Assembly (NCBI RefSeq): GCF_003634215.1 | Contig: NZ_RBWX01000007.1 | Location: 50,001 to 114,000, forward strand | DNA: 64,000 nucleotides | Direction of reading: 5' to 3' | Source of the DNA: Sphingosinicella microcystinivorans | Lineage (GTDB): Bacteria > Pseudomonadota > Alphaproteobacteria > Sphingomonadales > Sphingomonadaceae | In this document: positions 48,338 to 56,327 of the stretch, one piece after another | Numbering within the stretch: position 1 is the first letter of the stretch | How the letters are laid out: every line of letters begins with the position of its first letter | The notes under the pieces: model-generated | Told to the model about the DNA's origin: nothing | Seen by the model: only the letters and a program-made list of their open reading frames with translations | The model's database searches: none | Translations under genes and position numbers: made by a program

Positions 48338-49651
48338 ATGCTATCCATTCTCGCCTTTGGCATGGTCGCCACGTTCATGACTCTGATCATGACGAAGCGC
48401 ATGTCGGCGATGATCGCGCTCATCATCGTGCCGACCGCGTTCGCGCTGATTGCGGGATTCTCGGCGGGGCTCGGCGAGATGATGCTCGCGGGGATCCGGG
48501 ATATCGCGCCGACGGGCGTGATGCTGCTGTTCGCGATCCTCTATTTCGGCATCATGATCGACGCGGGGCTTTTCGATCCGCTGACGCGCAAGGTGGTGGA
48601 ACTCGCGCACGGCGATCCCTTGCGGATCACGATGGGGTCGGCGATCCTTGGTCTCGTGGTCGCGCTCGATGGGGACGGCACGACCACTTACATGATCACG
48701 CTCTCGGCGCTGCTGCCGCTTTACAAGCACATGAAGATGGATGTGCGGGTGCTTACCTGCATTCTGATCATGGCGGTCGCCGCGATGAATCTCGTGCCCT
48801 GGGGCGGGCCGACTTCGCGGGCGGCGATCGCGCTTGGTGTCGATCCGCGCGCGCTGTTCCTGTCGCTGATTCCGCCCGTGCTCACCACGGTCTGCTGGGT
48901 GCTGTTCACCGCGTGGATGCTTGGCCGCGCAGAGCGGAAGCGGCTCGGCGTCACCGAGCGCGTGGCGATGCCGGCGCCCGGTCAGCTCGATCTTTCGACG
49001 CCGGACAGCGACGGAACGCCGTCCACGCGGCGCCCGCGCCTTTACTGGTTCAACGCCGCGCTTACCGCCGCGCTCATGGGCGTCCTGCTGTTCGGTGATG
49101 TGCCGCTGCAGGTGCTCTTCATGGTCGCGTTCGCGATTGCCGCTATGGTCAACTATCCGCAGGTGGAGATGCAGCGCGAGCGCGTCGCCGCGCACGCCTC
49201 GAACGCGCTTGCGACCGCAGGTCTTGTTTTCGCGGCCGGTATTTTCACCGGGGTACTTTCGGGTACGAAGATGGTCGATGCCATGGCGAATACGGTGACG
49301 GGTTTCATTCCCGACGCACTTGGGCCTTACATGGCGCCGATCACCGCGCTCGTCAGCATTCCGTTCACGGTGCTGATCTCCAACGACGCTTTCTATTTCG
49401 GGATGCTGCCCGTGCTCGCACAATCGGCGGGGCATTATGGCATCACCGCGATGGAGGTCGCGCGCGCGTCCCTCGTCGGGCAGCAGATTCACCTGCTCAG
49501 TCCGCTTGTCGCTTCGACCTATCTCCTCGTTGCGACCGCAGGCGTCGAGCTTGGCGACCACCAGCGCTTCACGATGAAATGGGCGCTCGGCGCGTGCGCG
49601 GTGTTCATGGTCACCTGCCTGCTGCTCGGCCTTTTCCCGTGGTACGCCTGA
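48338..49651 (+). CDS. CitMHS family citrate-metal:proton symporter
   Basis: 437-residue membrane protein, family CitMHS, which imports citrate complexed with Mg2+ or another divalent metal. Diagnostic residues are LDGDGTTTYMI near residue 108-118 and NLVPWGGPTSRA near 150. About 12 membrane helices. Located 77 bases after the aconitase with a GAGGGGG Shine-Dalgarno, it probably belongs to the same transcript. The gene fits uptake of citrate or a related tricarboxylate. Confidence 0.9.
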   Translation: MLSILAFGMVATFMTLIMTKRMSAMIALIIVPTAFALIAGFSAGLGEMMLAGIRDIAPTGVMLLFAILYFGIMIDAGLFDPLTRKVVELAHGDPLRITMGSAILGLVVALDGDGTTTYMITLSALLPLYKHMKMDVRVLTCILIMAVAAMNLVPWGGPTSRAAIALGVDPRALFLSLIPPVLTTVCWVLFTAWMLGRAERKRLGVTERVAMPAPGQLDLSTPDSDGTPSTRRPRLYWFNAALTAALMGVLLFGDVPLQVLFMVAFAIAAMVNYPQVEMQRERVAAHASNALATAGLVFAAGIFTGVLSGTKMVDAMANTVTGFIPDALGPYMAPITALVSIPFTVLISNDAFYFGMLPVLAQSAGHYGITAMEVARASLVGQQIHLLSPLVASTYLLVATAGVELGDHQRFTMKWALGACAVFMVTCLLLGLFPWYA

Positions 49652-49655
49652 ATTT

Positions 49656-50765
49656 CTATTCCCCGTCGAGCGCGGCTTGCCAGTTGGCGAGAAAACGCTG
49701 ACGACGAATACGATCGAGGTTCGCGAGCAGCGCGGGTCCGAGCTTCACCGGCCGCGCGGCCACAGCGGGCGGCTTGCTGCCGGCGAGGGGCACGACATCT
49801 TCGCGCGATGGCGCCATGTAGGCGCGCGCCAGATGGCGCTGACCTTCGGCGGAGAGCAGGAAATCGAGCAGGAGTTTCGCGGCATTGGGCTGCCGCGCCT
49901 CACGCGCGATGAGCGCGATGCGCGAGACGACGAGCGTATAGTCGCTCGGCATGATCACGCCGATGTCGGGATTGCGCGTGGCGTGTTCCAGCGCATACGA
50001 ACCGAGCGCATTGTATGCGAACAGGCTGCGCCCGGTTTCAAGGTCGGCAAGCAGCGGCCCGCTCGACGTATGCAGCCGCACGCCCGCAGCGCCGAGTGCG
50101 CCGACAAGCGACATGATATCCCGGCTCGCGTGGTAATCCTGCGTCAGCTGCAAATAGCCGAAACCGGACAGGCGCGGGTCGTAAGTGGAGACCCGGCCCT
50201 GATAGAATGCAGCCTTGTTTCGCAGCAGGCGCTCGAAGCTCGAATGCGTGCGCGGCACGTCCTTCACAGGCACGAGACGCTTGTTATAGGCGATCACCAC
50301 GGGTTCGGCGGTCACGCCCCAGGCCTCGTTCTTCCAGATCGCCCAATTCGGCAAATAGGGCTTTTCCGGCGAAGCATAGGCCTGCGCATAGCCATCGTTC
50401 ACAAGCTTGATCTGAAGATCCATTGCAGAACTCCAGATCAGATCACCCGTGGGCTTCCGTGCGCGTGATTCCGCGATCACACGATTGTAAAGCTTCGGCG
50501 ATTCCAATTCGCGGTAATCGACACGCAGGAACGGATAGCGCTTCCGAAACGCATTCAGCGCAGCCGTCACCTCGTGACGATCTGTGGTGGAATATACGAC
50601 GACAACGCCTTCACGCCGCGCGGCCGCGATCGTATCGGCATAGGAGCGGGGATAGCCTCTCGGTTGCCCCGCTGCTATCAACGCGAATGCGGCAGGCAGA
50701 AGCAATAGAGCGCGCCGCTGGGAAACGAAGCACAGAATTTTGCGAAGCGGCCCGGTCACGCGCAT
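49656..50765 (-). CDS. Periplasmic solute-binding protein (ABC type, iron/thiamine-like)
   Basis: 369-residue periplasmic binding protein with a long signal peptide (LLLLPAAFALIAAG core). It starts with TIAAARREGVVVVYSTTDRH, typical of the AfuA/FbpA-like ferric and polyamine-binding family. No ABC permease or ATPase gene is adjacent. Its nearest neighbour is the divergent TctD gene 49 bp away, so it may present a ligand to the sensor kinase or act with a distant transporter. ATG at 50765 is preferred; upstream ATGs exist, with no good Shine-Dalgarno sequence at any. Confidence 0.8.
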   Translation of the reverse strand: MRVTGPLRKILCFVSQRRALLLLPAAFALIAAGQPRGYPRSYADTIAAARREGVVVVYSTTDRHEVTAALNAFRKRYPFLRVDYRELESPKLYNRVIAESRARKPTGDLIWSSAMDLQIKLVNDGYAQAYASPEKPYLPNWAIWKNEAWGVTAEPVVIAYNKRLVPVKDVPRTHSSFERLLRNKAAFYQGRVSTYDPRLSGFGYLQLTQDYHASRDIMSLVGALGAAGVRLHTSSGPLLADLETGRSLFAYNALGSYALEHATRNPDIGVIMPSDYTLVVSRIALIAREARQPNAAKLLLDFLLSAEGQRHLARAYMAPSREDVVPLAGSKPPAVAARPVKLGPALLANLDRIRRQRFLANWQAALDGE

Positions 50766-50813
50766 AGTGCGCGCAATGTGCGGGCCCATCGCCATTCTGT
50801 CAAAGAGGGAAGC

Positions 50814-51497
50814 ATGGCGCGGATATTGCTGGTGGAGGACGACGTAGCGCTCGCACGCGGTCTGACGGCTGCGCTACGCGGGGAGGGCTATTCGGTCGAC
50901 CCTGCGCCGGACGGCGAAACCGCGCTCGAAATGGCGCGCGACGAGCCTTACGCCGTCATCACGCTCGACGTGAACCTTCCCGACATGAGCGGCTTCGATG
51001 TGCTGAAGTCGCTGCGATCGAACGGTTGCCGCGCCCCGATCCTGATGCTGACCGCGCGCGATTCGCTTGAGGACCGGGTGAAGGGCCTCGATCTCGGTGC
51101 TGACGACTATCTGCTTAAACCGTTCGAGCCTGCCGAACTCGCGGCGCGGTTGCGGGCGCTGCTGCGCCGTCCCGCCGCGGACCCCTCGCCGCTCATCCGC
51201 GTTGGAAATCTTGAGATCGATCGGTCGCGGTGCGTCATTTGGGTCTCGGGCGAACAGATCGATCTGCGCCGCCGCGAATGGGTGCTGCTGGAACGACTCG
51301 TCGTGCGCGTCGGCAAGGTGGTCTCGAAGGATCGGCTTGCCGCCGAGGTGTTCGGATTCGACGAGGCGGTCGCGCCGAACGCGATCGAGGTTTACATTGC
51401 CCGCCTGCGCCGCAAGCTTGGCCCGCAGGGCCCGGCGATCCGCACGATGCGCGGCCTTGGCTATGTGATGGAGAACACGCCTGCCGCTGAGACGTAA
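50814..51497 (+). CDS. tctD: OmpR-type response regulator, TctD-like
   Basis: 227-residue response regulator. The receiver domain has the acidic pocket (VEDD, residues 7-10), phosphoacceptor Asp52 and the conserved Lys in YLLKPFE. The output domain (about 130-220) is a winged helix with VLLERLVVRVGKVVSKDRL and VYIARLRRKLG. Sequence and neighbour match the tricarboxylate regulator TctD. The Shine-Dalgarno AAGAGGGA supports the ATG at 50814. It overlaps the sensor gene. Confidence 0.92.
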   Translation: MARILLVEDDVALARGLTAALRGEGYSVDPAPDGETALEMARDEPYAVITLDVNLPDMSGFDVLKSLRSNGCRAPILMLTARDSLEDRVKGLDLGADDYLLKPFEPAELAARLRALLRRPAADPSPLIRVGNLEIDRSRCVIWVSGEQIDLRRREWVLLERLVVRVGKVVSKDRLAAEVFGFDEAVAPNAIEVYIARLRRKLGPQGPAIRTMRGLGYVMENTPAAET

Positions 51498-52887
51498 TCT
51501 TCGCGTTTCGCTGACCGCGCGGCTTCTCGTCGCGCTGATCGGGCCGACGGCGGCGCTGGCGCTGGTGCTCGGCGTTGGCGGTGCGCTCATCATCGGGCGC
51601 ATCGTCGAAAGCGTGAATGACCGCCTGCTCGATGCTTCGGCGCGCTCGATCGCGGACACGCTTGCACTGGAGGATGGCGAAGTCACGCTCGACCTGCCTC
51701 CCTCCGCGTTCGGGATGCTGGAAAACGACGAGCGCGACAATGTCTACTACAGTGTGCGCGTCGGTGGAGAACTGCTTACCGGCTACCCCGATCTTCCTCA
51801 GATCAAGGCCGGTTCGGCGCGGACGGACGATGTCGCCTTCGCTTATTCGGCGTACCGCGATGCCCCCGTCCGTGTGGCGGCAATCGTGCGGCGGGTGCCG
51901 CGCGTTGAGGCGCCCGTCGTCGTGCAGGTCGCGGAAACGCTCGAAGCGAGGAACAGCCTGTCCTCGCGTATGCTGGCCGGCCTCCTCGTGCTCGAAGCGC
52001 TGATTGTCGGCCTGCTCGTGCTGCTCGTGCCGGTTGCGGTGCGCTGGGGCCTCGTGCCGCTCGCAGAGGTGCGCAGGGGTATCGCCAGCCGCTCACCGAC
52101 CGATTTTACGCCGCTGACGCTGCAGCAGGTGCCGGCTGAACTGCGCAGTTTCGTCGATGCCTTCAATGGCCTTCTGCTTCGCCTGGAAAACGCCGTCGAG
52201 GGCCTGCGCCGCTTCACGGCGGATGCTTCGCACCAGATGCGGACGCCGCTTTCGATCCTGCGTGCACATCTGCAGGTGTTGAAGCGCGAAGGCACGGAAA
52301 CCGAGGGCGGACGCGCCTCACTTGCGGATATCGACACCGCGACTGTACGCTTGCAACGGCTGCTGACGCAGTTGCTCGCGCTCGCCCGCGCCGAGGGCAA
52401 CCGCGAAAACGTCATGCGGCTCGCGCGCAATGTGGATCTCGCCGCGCTTGCCCGGTCGGTCGCGGAGGATCACGTTCCGGCCGCGCTCGAAGCGGGTGTC
52501 GAGATCGAATTCGACGCGGAGGGGAGCGCGGCGGTGCGTACCGTCGGCGAATTCGCGCGCGAACTCATCTCGAACCTTGTCGATAACGCGATCCGCTACA
52601 ACCGGCGCGGCGGCACCGTATGGCTCTGGGTCACGGCCGAGGCGGTGGGTGTGCGTGTTGTGGTGGAAGACGACGGGCCGGGCATTCCGCCCAGGATGCG
52701 CGCGCAGATGTTTCAGCGCTTCCGGCGGCTGGACCGCGACCACAGTGAAGGCAGCGGGCTTGGCCTTGCCATCGTCAGCGAGCTTGCAACCGCGCTCGGC
52801 GGTGGCATTGCGGTCACCGATCGGCCGGGCGGCGGCCTGCGCGTCCTGATCGACTTTCCGCGAGACTTGGGGGCAGGTGGCGCGTAA
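51481..52887 (+). CDS. tctE: TctE-like sensor histidine kinase, probable CTG start
   Basis: About 468 residues. The N-terminal sensor region (MLENDERDNVYYSVR, TGYPDLPQ) is the 2CSK_N domain of TctE, flanked by helices at about residues 15-38 and 165-185. Then come a HAMP-like region, His251 in SHQMRTPLSILRAHL, the N box (SNLVDNAIRY), and G boxes (DDGPGIPP, GSGLGLAIV). No ATG, GTG or TTG precedes the first membrane helix in this frame; a CTG at 51481 sits 7 bases after GGAGA and gives a complete N-terminus. The GTG at 51565 would delete half of the helix. Confidence 0.88.
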   Translation: MPLRRNLRVSLTARLLVALIGPTAALALVLGVGGALIIGRIVESVNDRLLDASARSIADTLALEDGEVTLDLPPSAFGMLENDERDNVYYSVRVGGELLTGYPDLPQIKAGSARTDDVAFAYSAYRDAPVRVAAIVRRVPRVEAPVVVQVAETLEARNSLSSRMLAGLLVLEALIVGLLVLLVPVAVRWGLVPLAEVRRGIASRSPTDFTPLTLQQVPAELRSFVDAFNGLLLRLENAVEGLRRFTADASHQMRTPLSILRAHLQVLKREGTETEGGRASLADIDTATVRLQRLLTQLLALARAEGNRENVMRLARNVDLAALARSVAEDHVPAALEAGVEIEFDAEGSAAVRTVGEFARELISNLVDNAIRYNRRGGTVWLWVTAEAVGVRVVVEDDGPGIPPRMRAQMFQRFRRLDRDHSEGSGLGLAIVSELATALGGGIAVTDRPGGGLRVLIDFPRDLGAGGA

Positions 52888-52951
52888 TGCGACAGGCCGT
52901 TGAAAGCTGCGCGGTCCTAGCTTGGCGTCCGCCGGAGAGATGTGGAGGGAA

Positions 52952-54382
52952 ATGCACGTGTTCCGTTTGACCTCGGTTGCCATTGTTGCCGTTTGCGCTG
53001 TGTTCGGTCCGGCTGCCCTCGCTGCGCCAAAATCCGATCCGGCACGCGCCGGCGAGGCTGATTTTCGGGCCGTTTACCGTGAACTCGTGGAGACGGACAC
53101 CTCGCTTTCGAGCGGCAGTTGCACGCTCGCCGCGGAGCGTATGGCGGCACGGCTGTTGGCAGCAGGCTATGCGAAGAGCGAGGTGCAGGTCGTCGTGCCA
53201 CCGGATTTCCCCCGGCAGGGCAATCTCGTCGCGCGGATCAACGGCAGCGATGCGAAGCTCGCGCCGATGTTGCTGCTTGCGCACATCGATGTTGTCGAGG
53301 CGAAGCGGACCGACTGGAAGCGGGACCCGTTCAAGCTCGTTGAAGAGAACGGCTATTTCTATGCGCGCGGCGCTGTCGACGACAAAGCCATGGCATCGTC
53401 GTTCGTGGATGCTTTCGTCCGCTACAAGAAAGAGGGCTACCGGCCGAAACGAACGATCAAGCTCGCTCTGACCTGCGGCGAGGAAACGGACAGCGTGTTC
53501 AACGGCGTCCGTTATCTGCTGAAGACGATGCCCGATGCATTCGCTGCGGAATTCGCGGTGAACGAGGGTGGTTCGGGAAATCTGGACGAGAACGGCAAGC
53601 GGATTTCTTTCGGTGTGCAGGTCGGTGAGAAAATCTATCAGGATTTCACCTTCACCGTCACGGCGCCCGGTGGCCACAGCGCAAGACCGACGGATGACAA
53701 TGCAATCGGACGCCTTGCCGCGGCTGTTACCCGGATCGATCGCTACCGGTTTCCTGTCAACATGACGGATGCCACCAAAGGGTTCTTCCGGCGCTCGTCG
53801 GCGCTTTACGAAGGACAGATTGCGCAGGATCTGGCGGCAGCCGGCAATGGCACGGCCGATGATGCCGCTTTCGCCCGCATCGGCGCGGCGGATCCGCTCT
53901 GGAACGCGTTCCTCCGCACAACCTGCATTCCCACACAGCTCGCCGGCGGTCATGCGCCCAATGCGCAGCCGCAACATGCGCAGGCGAATGTGAATTGCAG
54001 GGTCATGCCTGGCGAAACCCTCGATGCTGTGCTGGCGCGTCTTCAAGATGTCGTGGCCGATCCGAAAGTCGAGATTCGCCTTGCCGCGGAGCCGGGGCCG
54101 CAGTCTGCCGCGCCGCCGCTTGATGCGCGGATCATGAAACCCGTCGAAGCGATCGCGGCGGACATGTGGCCCGGTGTTCCTGTCATCCCGCATTTGAGCA
54201 GCGGCGCGACCGACGGTCGTTTCCTGAATGCTGCGGGGATTCCGACCTACGGTATTTCGGGCGTGTTCAGGGAGCCGGACGGCAACGGTGTGCACGGTCT
54301 CGACGAACGTATCCGCGTCACGTCGCTGATGGATGCGCGGGCTTTCCTCTACCGCCTCGTGAAGGCCTATTCGGCACACTGA
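52952..54382 (+). CDS. Exported M20 family peptidase/amidohydrolase
   Basis: 476-residue zinc aminoacylase/carboxypeptidase-type enzyme with a signal peptide (MHVFRLTSVAIVAVCAVF, then ALA), so periplasmic. The zinc ligands are His111 (LLAHIDVVEA), the Asp in ARGAVDDKAMA, and Glu-Glu in CGEETDS; further ligands lie in the dimerisation-flanked C-terminal domain (GGHSARPTDDNA and the final VHGLDERIRV). It would release amino acids or acids from amide-linked compounds. GGAGGGA upstream supports the ATG. It directly precedes the PepSY gene. Confidence 0.9.
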   Translation: MHVFRLTSVAIVAVCAVFGPAALAAPKSDPARAGEADFRAVYRELVETDTSLSSGSCTLAAERMAARLLAAGYAKSEVQVVVPPDFPRQGNLVARINGSDAKLAPMLLLAHIDVVEAKRTDWKRDPFKLVEENGYFYARGAVDDKAMASSFVDAFVRYKKEGYRPKRTIKLALTCGEETDSVFNGVRYLLKTMPDAFAAEFAVNEGGSGNLDENGKRISFGVQVGEKIYQDFTFTVTAPGGHSARPTDDNAIGRLAAAVTRIDRYRFPVNMTDATKGFFRRSSALYEGQIAQDLAAAGNGTADDAAFARIGAADPLWNAFLRTTCIPTQLAGGHAPNAQPQHAQANVNCRVMPGETLDAVLARLQDVVADPKVEIRLAAEPGPQSAAPPLDARIMKPVEAIAADMWPGVPVIPHLSSGATDGRFLNAAGIPTYGISGVFREPDGNGVHGLDERIRVTSLMDARAFLYRLVKAYSAH

Positions 54383-54383
54383 C

Positions 54384-55499
54384 ATGAAGCCTTCGACGCG
54401 CACGACACTGCTCAAGCTTCATCGCTGGGTCGGCCTCGCCTTCGCGGTGTTGCTGCTTGTGCAGGGTCTGTCCGGCACGCTTCTGGTGTTCCGTGAAGAG
54501 ATCGAAGGCATCATTCACCCGGCGCTCGTGGTGGCCCCGTCGGAGACGCGGGCCTCCATGCAGGGGATTGTCGACACGGTTCGCGAATCCGCGCCGCAAG
54601 CCCAGCTGCAGCGCATCAAGTTCGCCGACGATCCCACGCGCGCGGCCATGGCTTCCCTAAAACTGGAAAACGATACGCCATGGATTGTCGCGATTGATCC
54701 TTATACAGGCGAGATCGTGCGCGCGGGCAGCTACGGGGCGTGGCCTGCCGAGTGGCTGTTTCACCTCCACGACACACTGCTCGCGGGGAAGACGGGCGAA
54801 ATCATCGTCACCATCGAAGGCGTTGCGCTCATCTTCCTTGCCGTGTTCGGCATCATCATCTGGTGGCCGGGGCGTCGTCGGCTGAAATCCGGCTTTCGTA
54901 TTCTCACGGGACAGGGAGCGGACCGCACTGTCCGCACTGCGCATCGTGCGATCGGTGCAGCGGTCGGCATCGTGCTGGTGATGTCGGGGGTCACGGGCGC
55001 GCTGCTCATCCATCGCGCAGCGTTGCAACCCTATCTTCCCGTTGTGCCGCGACCGAAGTTCGACGTTGCACTGTCGCAAGCTCCTCTACGTCCGGTCGAC
55101 ACGCTGATCGCCGATGCGCGCGTTCGCCATGGGCAACAGCCACTGCGCGAGGTCCGCTTTTCGGGGGCAGCCGGTCAGGTCGTCGCGCTTTATTTTCAGG
55201 ATGAAGCATCGCGCCGTCCAAATGCGACACGCCAGTATTTCTACAACGCTTACGAAGGCGTCGAACTCGGTCGCTACGAGCCTGCCGCGCTGCCGCCGAT
55301 GAACACCGCCTATGACTGGCTGTTCACGATCCACACCGGCAAGGCGGGCGGACTGGTTGGCCGTCTTGTCGTGCTCGCGGCCGGTATCGCGCTTGTGTTC
55401 TTCGCGGGCAGCGGCGTGTGGCTTTGGCTCTCCGCGCGCAGGCAGAAACGTGCTCGGCGTGCGCAGGCAGACGACCGCCTCGTCCGAAATGCGGCTTAG
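54384..55499 (+). CDS. PepSY-associated membrane protein (iron-uptake type)
   Basis: 371-residue inner-membrane protein with four helices (about 12-35, 140-162, 190-210 and 330-355) and periplasmic PepSY-like domains. The N-terminal LKLHRWVGLAFAVLLLVQGLS and C-terminal TIHTGKAGGLVGRL are characteristic. Such proteins are usually linked to siderophore receptors and thought to reduce ferric chelates in the periplasm. It begins 1 base after the M20 peptidase stop, strongly suggesting a joint transcript, and overlaps the SGNH gene. Confidence 0.9.
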   Translation: MKPSTRTTLLKLHRWVGLAFAVLLLVQGLSGTLLVFREEIEGIIHPALVVAPSETRASMQGIVDTVRESAPQAQLQRIKFADDPTRAAMASLKLENDTPWIVAIDPYTGEIVRAGSYGAWPAEWLFHLHDTLLAGKTGEIIVTIEGVALIFLAVFGIIIWWPGRRRLKSGFRILTGQGADRTVRTAHRAIGAAVGIVLVMSGVTGALLIHRAALQPYLPVVPRPKFDVALSQAPLRPVDTLIADARVRHGQQPLREVRFSGAAGQVVALYFQDEASRRPNATRQYFYNAYEGVELGRYEPAALPPMNTAYDWLFTIHTGKAGGLVGRLVVLAAGIALVFFAGSGVWLWLSARRQKRARRAQADDRLVRNAA

Positions 55500-56244
55500 C
55501 GCCTGCACCATCGCCATCTCGGCGATCCTTGCCGCATCCGCCCATGCGGACCCCAATCCCGTCGCTTCGATGACCGTGCAGGATTTCGCCGCGAAATGGA
55601 TGATGCAGCAGGGCGATATCGCGGGCACCGGCGTCTATGCCTCCGCTAACGCGGCGCTTCGGGCATCGCCCGTTGCGGAGCCGCGCATCGTACTGATGGG
55701 CGATTCGATCACCTATCACTGGACGCCCGCGCTACTGCCCCGGCTCGGCAGCGCGGCCTGGGTCAATCGCGGTATCCCGGGGCAGAACAGCAGCCAGATG
55801 CTGCTGCGCTTCGAAGGTGATGTCGTCGCACTCTCGCCAGCCGTCGTCGTGATCCTCGCGGGCACAAACGACCTCAGGGTCTATGCTGGAAGCCATGCCG
55901 ATGCGTCGCCCGCCATCCTCGCGCGGCTCCGCAGCAACGTGACGGCAATGTCGGATATCGCCGATGCGCGCGAGATCCGTGTCGTGCTCAGCGCCATTCC
56001 ACCGTTTGATGCGCCCCGCGATGGCGACCGGCGCGACCCGGAAACGTGGCGCGCAGCGAACGCGTGGCTGCGCACATTCGCAAAGGCGCGACGTTATGCA
56101 TTCGCTGACTACAGCGGATTGGCAAACGCCGAAGGCCGCCTGCGCGCCGACCTCAGCGAAGACGGGCTACACCCAAACCCGGATGGATACATGCTGATGC
56201 GATCGGTTCTCGCAGATGCAGTGAAGGCTATGGGCGTTCGATAA
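55489..56244 (+). CDS. SGNH/GDSL-type esterase, exported
   Basis: 251-residue hydrolase with a signal peptide (MRLSACTIAISAILAASAHA). SGNH blocks are present: LMGDSITYHW (nucleophile Ser), RGIPGQN (Gly), LAGTNDLR (Asn) and DGLHPNPDGY (Asp-x-x-His). It would deacylate a carbohydrate or another ester. The start overlaps the PepSY stop by 11 bases. A terminator follows 5 bases after the stop. Confidence 0.9.
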   Translation: MRLSACTIAISAILAASAHADPNPVASMTVQDFAAKWMMQQGDIAGTGVYASANAALRASPVAEPRIVLMGDSITYHWTPALLPRLGSAAWVNRGIPGQNSSQMLLRFEGDVVALSPAVVVILAGTNDLRVYAGSHADASPAILARLRSNVTAMSDIADAREIRVVLSAIPPFDAPRDGDRRDPETWRAANAWLRTFAKARRYAFADYSGLANAEGRLRADLSEDGLHPNPDGYMLMRSVLADAVKAMGVR

Positions 56245-56248
56245 GGAA

Positions 56249-56280
56249 AAACCCGCGGATCGAAGCAGATCCGCGGGTTT
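56249..56280. terminator. Bidirectional hairpin terminator
   Basis: A 13-bp stem, AAACCCGCGGATC with GATCCGCGGGTTT, with a 6-base loop, flanked by A- and T-runs, between the convergent SGNH and receptor genes. Its core CCCGCGGATC is also found in the hairpin at 59415-59446. Confidence 0.85.
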
Positions 56281-56327
56281 CCTTGACAAACTGAACCTGA
56301 ACTAGGCCGTGATATGGCGTCTTTGGA

